A stretch of 42,584 bases of DNA from Sinorhizobium sp. 8-89. Lineage in GTDB: Bacteria > Pseudomonadota > Alphaproteobacteria > Rhizobiales > Rhizobiaceae. The notes under the pieces are model-generated. The model was not told the DNA's origin and did no database searches. It was given only the letters and a program-made list of their open reading frames with translations. Both the position numbers and the translations under genes were made by a program. Positions 24,460 through 32,365 of the stretch are shown here, one piece after another (the stretch's first letter is position 1; the number at the start of each line of letters is the position of its first letter). The DNA lies in the NCBI RefSeq assembly GCF_030124325.1, contig NZ_JASKLR010000035.1, positions 1 through 42,584 of the forward strand, given 5' to 3'.

Positions 24460-24801
24460 ATGAGAGGTTTGGTCTCGTCGAACCGCCGGACTTGTGAACG
24501 GGTTAGCGTGGTCGCTCTCGGCGGACGCGTGAATCGCGGGTTCGACATTGGGGCAGCTTCTCAGGGGCTCATCTTCATCGGCCCGTCATTCCTGGTGGTT
24601 GCCTGCCTCGTCAGATTTGCTGATGGTGGGCCGGTCTTTCAAACCCATCCGCGAATTGCCCGACGCGGTAGCATCGCCAAACGCAAGGCTTTCCGCGCGA
24701 CGTCTGGGAGCGTCGGCCACGTGCCGGCGATCGACCTGACGGGCAGGGCTATGCAGCAGTCGTTGAGGCCACGTCCCGATCCATTCTGTTTAAAAGGCTA
24801 G
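24460..24801 (+). pseudogene. ExoY-like undecaprenyl-phosphate sugar transferase, N-terminal fragment
   Basis: Frame from the ATG at 24460 encodes 113 residues. Residues about 20-75 read like the start of ExoY/WbaP-type sugar-phosphate transferases: GGRVNRGFDIGAASQG, a membrane segment (LIFIGPSFLVVACLVRF), then ADGGPVFQTHPRIARRG and a decayed KRKAFRATS where the family has LKFRTM. The catalytic domain that should follow is absent; after about residue 80 the sequence is unrelated and stops at 24801, 3 bases before the next start codon. Either a pseudogene or a short membrane peptide translationally coupled to the oxidoreductase. Confidence 0.6.
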
Positions 24802-24804
24802 CGA

Positions 24805-26247
24805 ATGGTCCTGGACCTCCGCCCCGAACAGGTAGCTGGAGAGCATTTCGATGTCGTCGTGATCGGCTCAGGCTTTGGCTCAGCCTTTTTTCTTCATGGC
24901 TTTTTGAAAAGCCGCAAGGCGCGGGTCCTCCTGCTCGAATGGGGCCGCCACAACTCGCATGCGTGGCAACTTGAACATGGGGCCAATACAGACCTCAAGG
25001 ATGAGCAGACCTATAGGAGCAATTCGACTAAGCCGTGGAACTACACGATCGGTCTCGGCGGCGGAACGAACTGCTGGTTCGCCCAAACGCCCCGGTTCCA
25101 TCCGAATGACTTCAGGCTGAAGAGCCTCTATGGGATCGGCCAGGATTGGCCGATCAGCTACGACGATCTCGAGCCTTCCTACTGCCAGGCGGAAACAGTG
25201 ATGTCCATCTCGGGAGATCCGGATATGGACGCGATCATGCCGCGTTCGATGCCTTTCCCGCAGCCGCCGCATCGCATGTCGACGCCCGACCGCATGATGA
25301 AAACGGCGCAGCCCGATCGGCATTTCGTCATGCCGACGGCACGGGCGCGGGTGGCGACGGAACAGCGTCCGGCGTGCTGCGCATCGCTTCGATGCTGGCT
25401 CTGTCCCGCGGATGCGAAATTCACCGCAGACAACGGCCTGATGCATGTGTTCGAACACCCGGACGTATCCGTTTGCCTCGGCGCGGAGGTCCGTCGGCTG
25501 GACCACGCCGCGGGCGCGATCAGCGCGCTGACATTCCGCCATGGCGGTAAGGAGCATGTCGTCACCGGCGACCTGTTCGTCCTCGGAGCCAACGGAATCC
25601 AGAGTGCGGCCATCATGCTCAGATCCGGTCTCGATGGCGAATTCGTGGGGCGTGGTCTTCATGAGTCCTACGGCTGGAACTTCGAAGCCTATCTTGACGG
25701 CGTCGACAATTTCGATGGCAGCACAATAACGACGGGACTGAACTACGGCCTTTATGACGGAGAGCACAGATCGGAGCAGGCCGCGGCGCTCGTTTATTTC
25801 GAAAATCGTTGGCAGCACGGCTTGCGGCCGGAGAAGGGGCGCCTGCGGCAGACGCTGCCGCTGGTGATCGTCGCCGAAGACCTCCTGGATTCGGAGAATT
25901 TTGTCAGCCTTGACGAGAACGACAACGCCTTTGTCAACTACAAGGGACCGGCCGATTATGCGGTGCAAGGCATGGCACGAGCTCGCGAAAAGCTACCCGA
26001 GCTGCTCGGCCCATTGCCCGTGGAAAAGATCATCGTCCACGGGTTGCGGGGGACCGAATCGCATGTCCAGGGCACGCTTCGCATGGGCAAGGACCCGAGC
26101 GATTCCGTCGTCGACCGCGACCTGGTCCATCACGACTTCCGAAACCTGCTGATTGTCGGCACGAGCACCTTTCCCAGTTGCTCCTGCGCCAATCCCAGCC
26201 TGACCGCCGCAGCGCTCTCGCTGCGAGCCGCCAGTCGAATTGGGTGA
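24805..26247 (+). CDS. GMC-type FAD-dependent oxidoreductase
   Basis: 480 residues from the ATG at 24805. N-terminal FAD fold FDVVVIGSGFGSAFF (15-29), GLGGGTNCWFAQ motif near residue 85 and the closing FAD/substrate region SHVQGTLRMGKDP ... LIVGTSTFPSCSCANPSLTAAAL. Cysteine-rich stretch CCASLRCWLC near residue 190. This layout fits gluconate-dehydrogenase-type or glucoside 3-dehydrogenase-type GMC enzymes. The adjoining small Tat-exported protein (26259) supports a two-subunit dehydrogenase whose small subunit may carry it across the membrane. Substrate unknown, probably a sugar or alcohol. Confidence 0.82.
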   Translation: MVLDLRPEQVAGEHFDVVVIGSGFGSAFFLHGFLKSRKARVLLLEWGRHNSHAWQLEHGANTDLKDEQTYRSNSTKPWNYTIGLGGGTNCWFAQTPRFHPNDFRLKSLYGIGQDWPISYDDLEPSYCQAETVMSISGDPDMDAIMPRSMPFPQPPHRMSTPDRMMKTAQPDRHFVMPTARARVATEQRPACCASLRCWLCPADAKFTADNGLMHVFEHPDVSVCLGAEVRRLDHAAGAISALTFRHGGKEHVVTGDLFVLGANGIQSAAIMLRSGLDGEFVGRGLHESYGWNFEAYLDGVDNFDGSTITTGLNYGLYDGEHRSEQAAALVYFENRWQHGLRPEKGRLRQTLPLVIVAEDLLDSENFVSLDENDNAFVNYKGPADYAVQGMARAREKLPELLGPLPVEKIIVHGLRGTESHVQGTLRMGKDPSDSVVDRDLVHHDFRNLLIVGTSTFPSCSCANPSLTAAALSLRAASRIG

Positions 26248-26258
26248 AGGAGGGGAGA

Positions 26259-26702
26259 ATGAAGGGTATTTCGAGGCGCACGGTGCTGACCTTGGCAGCC
26301 GGTGCGCTTGCGTCGACAGGTCTCGGCTACGCCGCCGCGCGCTCGTTGTCCGACGCGGACCTCGTGCGGGCAACGCTCGCAAGATACCTCGGCGATCTGA
26401 ACGTGACGGACGATCACCTGCGCGCATTCATCCTGGAATTCCAGAAGCGCAATCCATGGGATTTCCCGACCGGGAAACTGGCGGACGCAGCGACGCTTCT
26501 TGAACGGCTGCATTTGGGAGACATGGCGCGCCCGCTCTTGCCCGGCGACGCCTTGATGCGGCTGGAGCGCTTCGAACGGCTGTTGCTGGCCGATTTTCAT
26601 CTGCTCACGAATTACGCCTGGCGGAGCGGGAGCGACGATCCCATTACCTATTCCGGAAGCCAACACTGCGTGAACCCGTTTGCCAACTTCGAGTCGGTTT
26701 AG
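26259..26702 (+). CDS. Small Tat-signal protein, likely partner subunit of the GMC oxidoreductase
   Basis: 147 residues from the ATG at 26259, 11 bases after the GMC stop, with AGGAGGGGAG upstream. The N-terminus SRRTVLTLAAGALAS (5-19) is a twin-arginine-type signal. The mature part is helical and has HLLTNYAWRSG and PITYSGSQHCVNPFANF. Size, Tat signal and position match the small subunits that escort membrane-bound GMC dehydrogenases (gluconate 2-dehydrogenase subunit 3-like); that role is an inference. No cytochrome c subunit gene is adjacent. Confidence 0.65.
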   Translation: MKGISRRTVLTLAAGALASTGLGYAAARSLSDADLVRATLARYLGDLNVTDDHLRAFILEFQKRNPWDFPTGKLADAATLLERLHLGDMARPLLPGDALMRLERFERLLLADFHLLTNYAWRSGSDDPITYSGSQHCVNPFANFESV

Positions 26703-26739
26703 CCTCGGCGCAGCAGCGCCACTACTGAGGGCAAATCAT

Positions 26740-27747
26740 ATGCAGTATCGATCGATCGCCGATATGAATGCCACAATAGCCAAGAACCTTCACCGTTTGC
26801 CGGGTGACATTGATCTGGTCGTCGGCATCCCGCGCAGCGGGATACTGGCCGCCAATCTCGTGAGCCTGACGGCAAATATTCAAATGACCGATCTCGACAG
26901 CTTCATGGCCGGAAAGGTTTTCTCCTGCGGGATCACGAAACGGTCAACCCTCTTGGAACGCCCATTCGATGAGATGCGCCGTGTCCTGGTCCTTGACGAC
27001 AGCATCAATGGTGGCAGCGCGATGAGGGAAGCCAGGATCAAGGTGGCAACGGCGGGTATAGCCCGCGACAAGGTGATATTTGCTGCCGTATACGGCACCT
27101 ACGAGCGTTACGAGGAGGCCGATCTCGTCTTCGAGGTGGTGCCACAGCCGCGCCTGTTCCAGTGGAACCTCATGCATCACAAGTTTCTGGAGCAGAGCTG
27201 CGTCGACATCGACGGTGTCTTATGTCTCGACCCGACGAACGAAGAAAACGACGATGGCCCTGCCTATCTGCGTTTCCTCGCGGAAGCGTGCCCCCTTCAT
27301 GTGCCTACGCGCAAGATCGCCTCTCTGGTGACCAGCCGGCTGGAAAAGTACCGGCCCCAGACGGAGGCTTGGCTCGCGAGGCGGGGCATTCAATATAGCG
27401 AACTCATCATGCTCGACCTGCCGAGCAAGGAAGAGCGGCAGCGCCTGGCCGCCCATGGCCGCTTCAAGGCGGACATCTACCGGCGTTCGGAGGCCATTCT
27501 GTTTATCGAAAGCGAACACGAGCAAGCCGTGAATATTGCAAAGCTCTCGGGAAAGCCGGTGCTCTGCCTGGAGACGCAAGAGATGATCACACCAGCTTCA
27601 GCGCTGGTGCGCGAGCGGCTGCAGAACGCCAAGACCGCCGAGGGAAGGCATGCGATGTTGAAGGCAGCGGCGCGGGTGATGTTGGGCGAAAGAGGTTACG
27701 AGGCGTTGAAAAGCCAAGTGAAAAAGGCCGGCCTGATCTGGCAATGA
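26740..27747 (+). CDS. Phosphoribosyltransferase-HAD fusion protein
   Basis: 335 residues from the ATG at 26740. N-terminal type-I PRTase domain: GIPRSGILAANL (29-40) and a PRPP-loop-like VLDDSINGGSA (84-94). C-terminal half has a HAD-phosphatase-like start, CVDIDGVLCLD (154-164, Asp156 and Asp158), then TSRLEKYRPQT (198-208), a conserved-looking Lys243 in HGRFKADIYRR, and FIESEHEQA (256-264) in place of the acidic HAD motif. Substrate unknown. Follows the Tat protein by 37 bases and probably belongs to the same transcript. Such fusions occur in surface-polysaccharide clusters, which fits the flippase next door. Confidence 0.75.
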   Translation: MQYRSIADMNATIAKNLHRLPGDIDLVVGIPRSGILAANLVSLTANIQMTDLDSFMAGKVFSCGITKRSTLLERPFDEMRRVLVLDDSINGGSAMREARIKVATAGIARDKVIFAAVYGTYERYEEADLVFEVVPQPRLFQWNLMHHKFLEQSCVDIDGVLCLDPTNEENDDGPAYLRFLAEACPLHVPTRKIASLVTSRLEKYRPQTEAWLARRGIQYSELIMLDLPSKEERQRLAAHGRFKADIYRRSEAILFIESEHEQAVNIAKLSGKPVLCLETQEMITPASALVRERLQNAKTAEGRHAMLKAAARVMLGERGYEALKSQVKKAGLIWQ

Positions 27748-27883
27748 GTGGCTTCCTTGGTCGAAGCACGGCAAGTCATCGCATCGCATTTGAACGGAAT
27801 CGCGAGGCGCTTTTACGATCTTTGTTTTCGAGCGGGTCGTCGTCCCAAGACCGCTGCGCATACTTGGGCGCCATGCACCGGGT

Positions 27884-29422
27884 TCAGGACCTAGTTTGTC
27901 CCCCTCCAGTCGGCTTGGCGACTCTCGCAGGCAGGAGATTGACAGCCTCCTGCAGCGAGGTGCGGCCGAAAGGAAAGAGAAGTGCGATCGCGACAGTGAT
28001 CGTGTAGGAGAGAAATGCGGCACCCAGGATCGCGAGGACCGCGTGGTCCGGCAGAAGTGGTCTCATGAGCCATACGACCGCCAATGCTATGTGTGATCCT
28101 AGGACGAAGGGGCTTGCGGCGCGGATCATGTCCCCGACTCTCAAGGGTCCTTTCTTGCCGACATAGATCCAGAGGAAGGGTGTCCGCAAATATTCGCTTG
28201 CCGCGTAAACGATCGCGACCCCCAACGCGCCATGCGGCAGCCCGATGATGAACGCCAAAGCCGATGTCGTCGCCGTGACGATGCCCCAGCGCATGAAATC
28301 CCCCGATCGGCCCTGGCTGATGAAGAGCCAGCCCGCCGGATTGTTGAGAGGCTGGAGCAGGCCGGCAAATCCGAGCGCCCGGAAAATATCGGCGCTCTTC
28401 CGCCACTGTTCCCCGAGCGCGAACGGAATGAGCACATCGGCTATCGCCACGGCGGCCGCAACGCCCGGAAGCGTAACGATTAGCATCAGTGGCATCACCC
28501 GAAGATAGGCGCTGCGGTATCGGTCAGGCTCGCCGGCCAGCCGTGAGAGCGCCGGCACCATGACTTTCGCAAGCGGATTGGCGATTTGACTTAAGGGAAA
28601 CAGCAGAAGCTTGTAGGCCCGATCGTAGAGCCCCAGCTGCGCGTCGCCCAAGTACTTGCCGATCAGGATATTGTCGAGATTGCGGGCGAAGAAATTGGCG
28701 AAGTTGAAGCCGGTGATCCCGGCGCCGAAGTTGAGCAAGTCGCCGACGCCTTCCACCTTGCGCGGGATGCCTGGACGCCATCGCGAATTCGCCCAATAGC
28801 AAAGCGTCGGGAGAACCGCACTCGTCAGCGTGCCGGCGTAAAGAGCCCAGTAGGATCGATCGATGATCGTCCAGGCGACGGCAGCGCAGAAGCCGGCAAT
28901 CGCGCTGGCGATTTCGATGAGCGCGAGCCGGCGGAAGGCCATGCGGCGATTGATAAGGGCGAGGTGCTGGGCTCCGAGACCGTAAGCCGCGATCTGCAAG
29001 GCCATCGCGGCGATAAGCGGGCCGACCCGAGGCTCGCGGTAAAAGGCGGCGATCAGCGGCGCCGCCCCGAGCATCAGGCAGGCGAGCGTAACACTGACGA
29101 CGACATTGACCCAGAAGAGGTAATTTACCTCATCATGCGTAATGGCGCTCTTTTGCACGGTCGCCTGGGTAAGGCCGAAATCCTGGAAAAGCGCGATAAA
29201 GGCCAAGACCGGTGCGCACATCGCCACGATGCCGAAATCCTGTGGCGAGAGGAGGCGGGAAAGGACAATGACCGAAAGGATCTGGGTCGAAATCTTGACC
29301 GCCTGAGCCAGTCCCGTCGCAACGGCGCCTCGCCCCACGCACTTGCGGAGCGTACCTTCGGGTGGATCGAACGCACTGGCTTTCAAATCCTTACCCTCAT
29401 ACCGGTTTCGGTCTACGAGCAC
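27884..29422 (-). CDS. Wzx-type polysaccharide flippase / O-antigen translocase
   Basis: 512 residues from a GTG at 29422; the start is uncertain because no strong ribosome site is seen. About 12-14 membrane segments with MVF/PST-family features: ILSVIVLSRLLSPQDFGIVAM near the N-terminus, FNFANFFARNLDNILIGKYLG and LGLYDRAYKLLLFPLSQI in the middle. Members move undecaprenyl-linked oligosaccharide repeats across the inner membrane. Convergent with the PRTase-HAD gene. Resembles ExoT/Wzx; no polymerase is nearby. Confidence 0.88.
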   Translation of the reverse strand: MLVDRNRYEGKDLKASAFDPPEGTLRKCVGRGAVATGLAQAVKISTQILSVIVLSRLLSPQDFGIVAMCAPVLAFIALFQDFGLTQATVQKSAITHDEVNYLFWVNVVVSVTLACLMLGAAPLIAAFYREPRVGPLIAAMALQIAAYGLGAQHLALINRRMAFRRLALIEIASAIAGFCAAVAWTIIDRSYWALYAGTLTSAVLPTLCYWANSRWRPGIPRKVEGVGDLLNFGAGITGFNFANFFARNLDNILIGKYLGDAQLGLYDRAYKLLLFPLSQIANPLAKVMVPALSRLAGEPDRYRSAYLRVMPLMLIVTLPGVAAAVAIADVLIPFALGEQWRKSADIFRALGFAGLLQPLNNPAGWLFISQGRSGDFMRWGIVTATTSALAFIIGLPHGALGVAIVYAASEYLRTPFLWIYVGKKGPLRVGDMIRAASPFVLGSHIALAVVWLMRPLLPDHAVLAILGAAFLSYTITVAIALLFPFGRTSLQEAVNLLPARVAKPTGGGQTRS

Positions 29423-29941
29423 CCTGGAATATCGAGATATCTTTCGCCGCGCAACGGGAAGAGGCGATTTCCGCCTCAGGTCGTACTGAGACGGCGGGCA
29501 CTTTGCGTTACACGCTCAGGTGGCCGCCGCGACCCTGACGCGGCGCAAGGAATTGGCCACTCTCAAAAGCCGCGCAGGCGATATTTCGACCCCTCGGGAT
29601 GCGGGCCGATGATTCTCTACGAGCAGAATCCCCATTTAAAACAAGTTGCTGATATTAAACTTCAGGGCGTGGCCGAAATTGGTCGGCCGTGACATGCCCG
29701 CGACTGAACTCAGGCGGCAATGCACTCCTGGGTCGCACAAACGTCGCGAAGAGTTAAGGTCGGGGACGACGCGAAGGAGTGTTTATTAAATACTACAGCG
29801 CCGCGCATTCATTCAGATTTTGAAAATGTCGCTGTAACACCTCGAAACTGCGCATGGTTCTGTCCTTGGTCGCTTTCGATTGAAGGCATTACGCCGAAGC
29901 TTGTTGCCCAGGACGATTAACAGTCATTTGAAGTGGAATTC
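29423..29941. other. 519-base gap upstream of the HTTM-like gene
   Basis: Short frames here have no protein-like composition. It must hold the divergent promoters of the flippase and HTTM-like genes. AT-rich patches around 29630-29660 and 29780-29790 are candidates. Contains the palindromic repeat copy at 29793-29837. Confidence 0.4.
29793..29837. repeat. Rhizobial-type palindromic intergenic repeat, copy 2 (degenerate)
   Basis: CTACAGCG (29793-29800) and CGCTGTAA (29830-29837) form inverted ends, with CCGCGC inside as in copy 1 at 24146. The central stem is decayed to AT-rich sequence. Confidence 0.5.
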
Positions 29942-31423
29942 ATGATGACGGTAAGCGCGATACCTTTCTGGAATTTCGGCCAGAGCAATCCCCCCCGTGT
30001 CAAAGAATTGGCTTACACCTATGACGGCCTGACCGCATTCACACCCTTCTGGGCGCTGGCCGCGATTTTCAGCATCGCCGGCGATACCCACGGCCTCATC
30101 GGGTACAAAGGATCTACCTATATGGCCCTGAGCTGGGCCGTTGTGCTGTTCAGTCTGTTGCTTCTCCTCTACCCACGGCGCACTGGGTTTCTGTTGGCGC
30201 TGGTCGCGCTCTCGCTGGCGCTATACGCCCTTCGCCTGCCTGTCGCCTCAAACAACAAGACGATCGCTACCGTCATGAACGGCGCCATCCTGCTCAGTGC
30301 CGCCGTGCTCTACGTGAAGGCGGGCCGTCGCGGATCCATAGACCGCGTGGCCCTTTACGACCAGATCCGGGTCGTCGCGCGTGCTCTGCTCGCGATCATG
30401 TACTTCTACGGCATCTTTCATAAGATCAACACCGATTTTCTCGATCCTGCCGTCAGTTGCGCTGTGGGACTCTATGTGCCGCTCGCGCGCCCATTCGGAC
30501 TCGAGGATAACTTGTTCGGCCGATATCTGGCGATTTACTCCACCTTTGTTATCGAAGCGATCGCCATCGTGTCGCTTTATTGGAAACGCTATTTCGCCGT
30601 CGGCTTCATCCTGGCGCTGATCTTCCACTACATCATCCCGATCTCCGCCTATTCATGGTACATGGACTTCTCCAGCCTGGTTTTTGCGCTCTACGTGCTG
30701 AGCATCCCGACGCCCGCCAGCAAGATGCTCTATGGTATCTCGCTCGGCGTGGCCAATGCGCTGCGTGAAAACTTCGGACGGGTCGGGACGCTCGTCCCCG
30801 GCGTCTCATTGCTGCTGACGGCCGGCGCGGTCGTCATGATTTTGACCCTTGCCTTCCCGGTGCGCTCCTTCGACATGATCGTCCATTCCGTATGGGTCCT
30901 GGTCTGGGCGGTCGCTGGCGGTGCCGCGATGGTGGTGCTCACCTATGTGGCGCTTTGGAATCTGCCTTGCGAGAACGTTTCCCCGCCTCGCCAGCCGGCG
31001 TGGATCTACGCCGTGCCAGGCTTGTTCTTCATTTCCTGTCTGTCGCCCTATGTCGGGCTGAAGACCGAGAGTTCGATCAACATGTTCAGCAACCTGCATA
31101 CCGAGGCTGGGCAGACCAACCATCTGCTCTTTTCCAAGCCGCCATATCTTTTCAACTACCAGAACGAAGTCGTGAAGGTCGTCGACGCTTCCGATCCGCA
31201 CTGGGTGCGCCAATCGCAGGCCGGCAATTTTCACATCCTGCACGACCTGAAGCGGCAGTTGCGATGGAATCCGCAAGCCTGGGTGACCTATGTGCAGGAG
31301 GGTGCCACGGTGACACGGGCAACAGCAGCAAGTCTTGCTGCTGAAATGCCGAACATTCTTGAACGCAAACTGCTGATCTTCAAGCTGGTGGATTTCTCGC
31401 GGCCGAAGGTTTGCACGCATTGA
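29942..31423 (+). CDS. HTTM / vitamin-K-carboxylase-like multipass membrane protein
   Basis: 493 residues from the ATG at 29942 (an ATG at 29945 and a GTG at 29933 are alternatives). About nine to eleven hydrophobic segments. The stretch FYGIFHKINTDFLDPAVSCA and the later FHYIIPISAYSWYMDFSSLVF match the pattern of HTTM proteins, relatives of vitamin K-dependent gamma-carboxylase. After the membrane part comes a soluble tail of roughly 150 residues. Supporting context: the convergent gene encodes a DCC thiol oxidoreductase, a family often fused or adjacent to HTTM proteins. Enzymatic activity unknown. Confidence 0.6.
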   Translation: MMTVSAIPFWNFGQSNPPRVKELAYTYDGLTAFTPFWALAAIFSIAGDTHGLIGYKGSTYMALSWAVVLFSLLLLLYPRRTGFLLALVALSLALYALRLPVASNNKTIATVMNGAILLSAAVLYVKAGRRGSIDRVALYDQIRVVARALLAIMYFYGIFHKINTDFLDPAVSCAVGLYVPLARPFGLEDNLFGRYLAIYSTFVIEAIAIVSLYWKRYFAVGFILALIFHYIIPISAYSWYMDFSSLVFALYVLSIPTPASKMLYGISLGVANALRENFGRVGTLVPGVSLLLTAGAVVMILTLAFPVRSFDMIVHSVWVLVWAVAGGAAMVVLTYVALWNLPCENVSPPRQPAWIYAVPGLFFISCLSPYVGLKTESSINMFSNLHTEAGQTNHLLFSKPPYLFNYQNEVVKVVDASDPHWVRQSQAGNFHILHDLKRQLRWNPQAWVTYVQEGATVTRATAASLAAEMPNILERKLLIFKLVDFSRPKVCTH

Positions 31424-31534
31424 AAGCGCACCACATTCGACGCGCTCATCAAGCGCGATTTACGTCATTTTCTGTCCATGCCGTCTGCCCTTGGCGACAT
31501 GGGCAGAAGTGCGCTGGTTCAACAGAGAACGCGA

Positions 31535-31957
31535 TCACCAACCGTTGCTGGCATCCGGCGAGCGGTCAAGATCCGTTGGAAGCAGCGGCCGGCCGCGGAT
31601 ACGCAGCGTAACGCGGCGCCCGAATTTGAGCATGGGATAGATGAGCCGCGCGGCCGTCCTGTTGGAAAGAACTGCGCGGTTGAACCAGCCGAATAGCGAC
31701 GAGGAGGAACTGAGTATCGCCAAAAGGTTGACGGCTTCGTCGCCATGGTAGACGCGATCGTCGAAGACGAAGAGCATTCCTTCATTCAGGTCGTAGCCCT
31801 GACGCTGGAAGGTCGCCACGCGCGGATCGCCGGAACGGGCGTCAACCAACTCGACCGCGCCCACAGTCTCGCGCAAGCGCATGAACCGAACATAGCTCTG
31901 GCAGAAGACGCAATCGCCGTCGTAGACGATGAGCGCCGGTTTCGCAGCTCCCTTCAT
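31535..31957 (-). CDS. DCC (DUF393) thiol-disulfide oxidoreductase-like protein
   Basis: 140 residues from the ATG at 31957. Family signature at the N-terminus: IVYDGDCVFCQSYVRF, with a CxxC at 16-19, followed by VELVDARSGDP and GMLFVFDDRVYHGDEAVNLLA. DCC proteins have a thioredoxin-like fold and probably carry out thiol redox steps. Its start overlaps the stop of the tiny membrane protein upstream (ATGA), so the two form a transcriptional and translational unit. Convergent with the HTTM-like gene, 111 bases apart. Confidence 0.85.
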   Translation of the reverse strand: MKGAAKPALIVYDGDCVFCQSYVRFMRLRETVGAVELVDARSGDPRVATFQRQGYDLNEGMLFVFDDRVYHGDEAVNLLAILSSSSSLFGWFNRAVLSNRTAARLIYPMLKFGRRVTLRIRGRPLLPTDLDRSPDASNGW

Positions 31958-32142
31958 TGCTCCACCGGATCGCTGCCAAGCTCTGTGGGCGGCTCGGCGA
32001 CATCGCCCAAGGAGCATTCGCCGTAGAATGTGCAGCCCGAAACAACGGGCAGGTTGGCGAGCGCGTCGAAGACCCCGACAAATGCCAGTACGACGATACC
32101 GATCGCGATCAGCTTTTTGTAAACAGGCATGTCTTGAAGCAT
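31954..32142 (-). CDS. Tiny single-span membrane protein with two cysteines, coupled to DCC gene
   Basis: 62 residues from the ATG at 32142, which has AGGGAACG upstream; an ATG at 32130 is an alternative. One hydrophobic helix (KKLIAIGIVVLAFVGVFDAL), then an extracytoplasmic-looking segment with LPVVSGCTFYGECSLGD, so two Cys separated by five residues. The stop overlaps the DCC start by 4 bases. A plausible redox partner or anchor for the DCC protein. No family recognised. Confidence 0.6.
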   Translation of the reverse strand: MLQDMPVYKKLIAIGIVVLAFVGVFDALANLPVVSGCTFYGECSLGDVAEPPTELGSDPVEQ

Positions 32143-32365
32143 TCTGTTTCGTTCCCTGACCGGGTTCACGTCATCTGACTTGCTTCGTTGACGACCAATG
32201 GATACCGCTCGACAGGCGCGACCATGATCTCATCACCGGTCCCAGCGGACCGTCGCCAATTCTGTGCAATGCACAATCTCTCCCACGATGGGTGAAAAAT
32301 CAAGAAAATTCTACCTCTGAGTTGCGCCTCTGGCGAGTTTGTGCAACTGAAGATTGCTTATGGGC

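Noticed and set aside
32263..32275. TGTGCA-A-TGCACA palindrome upstream of the small membrane protein
   Set aside because: A 13-base palindrome without a matching regulator or second copy is too weak to call an operator.
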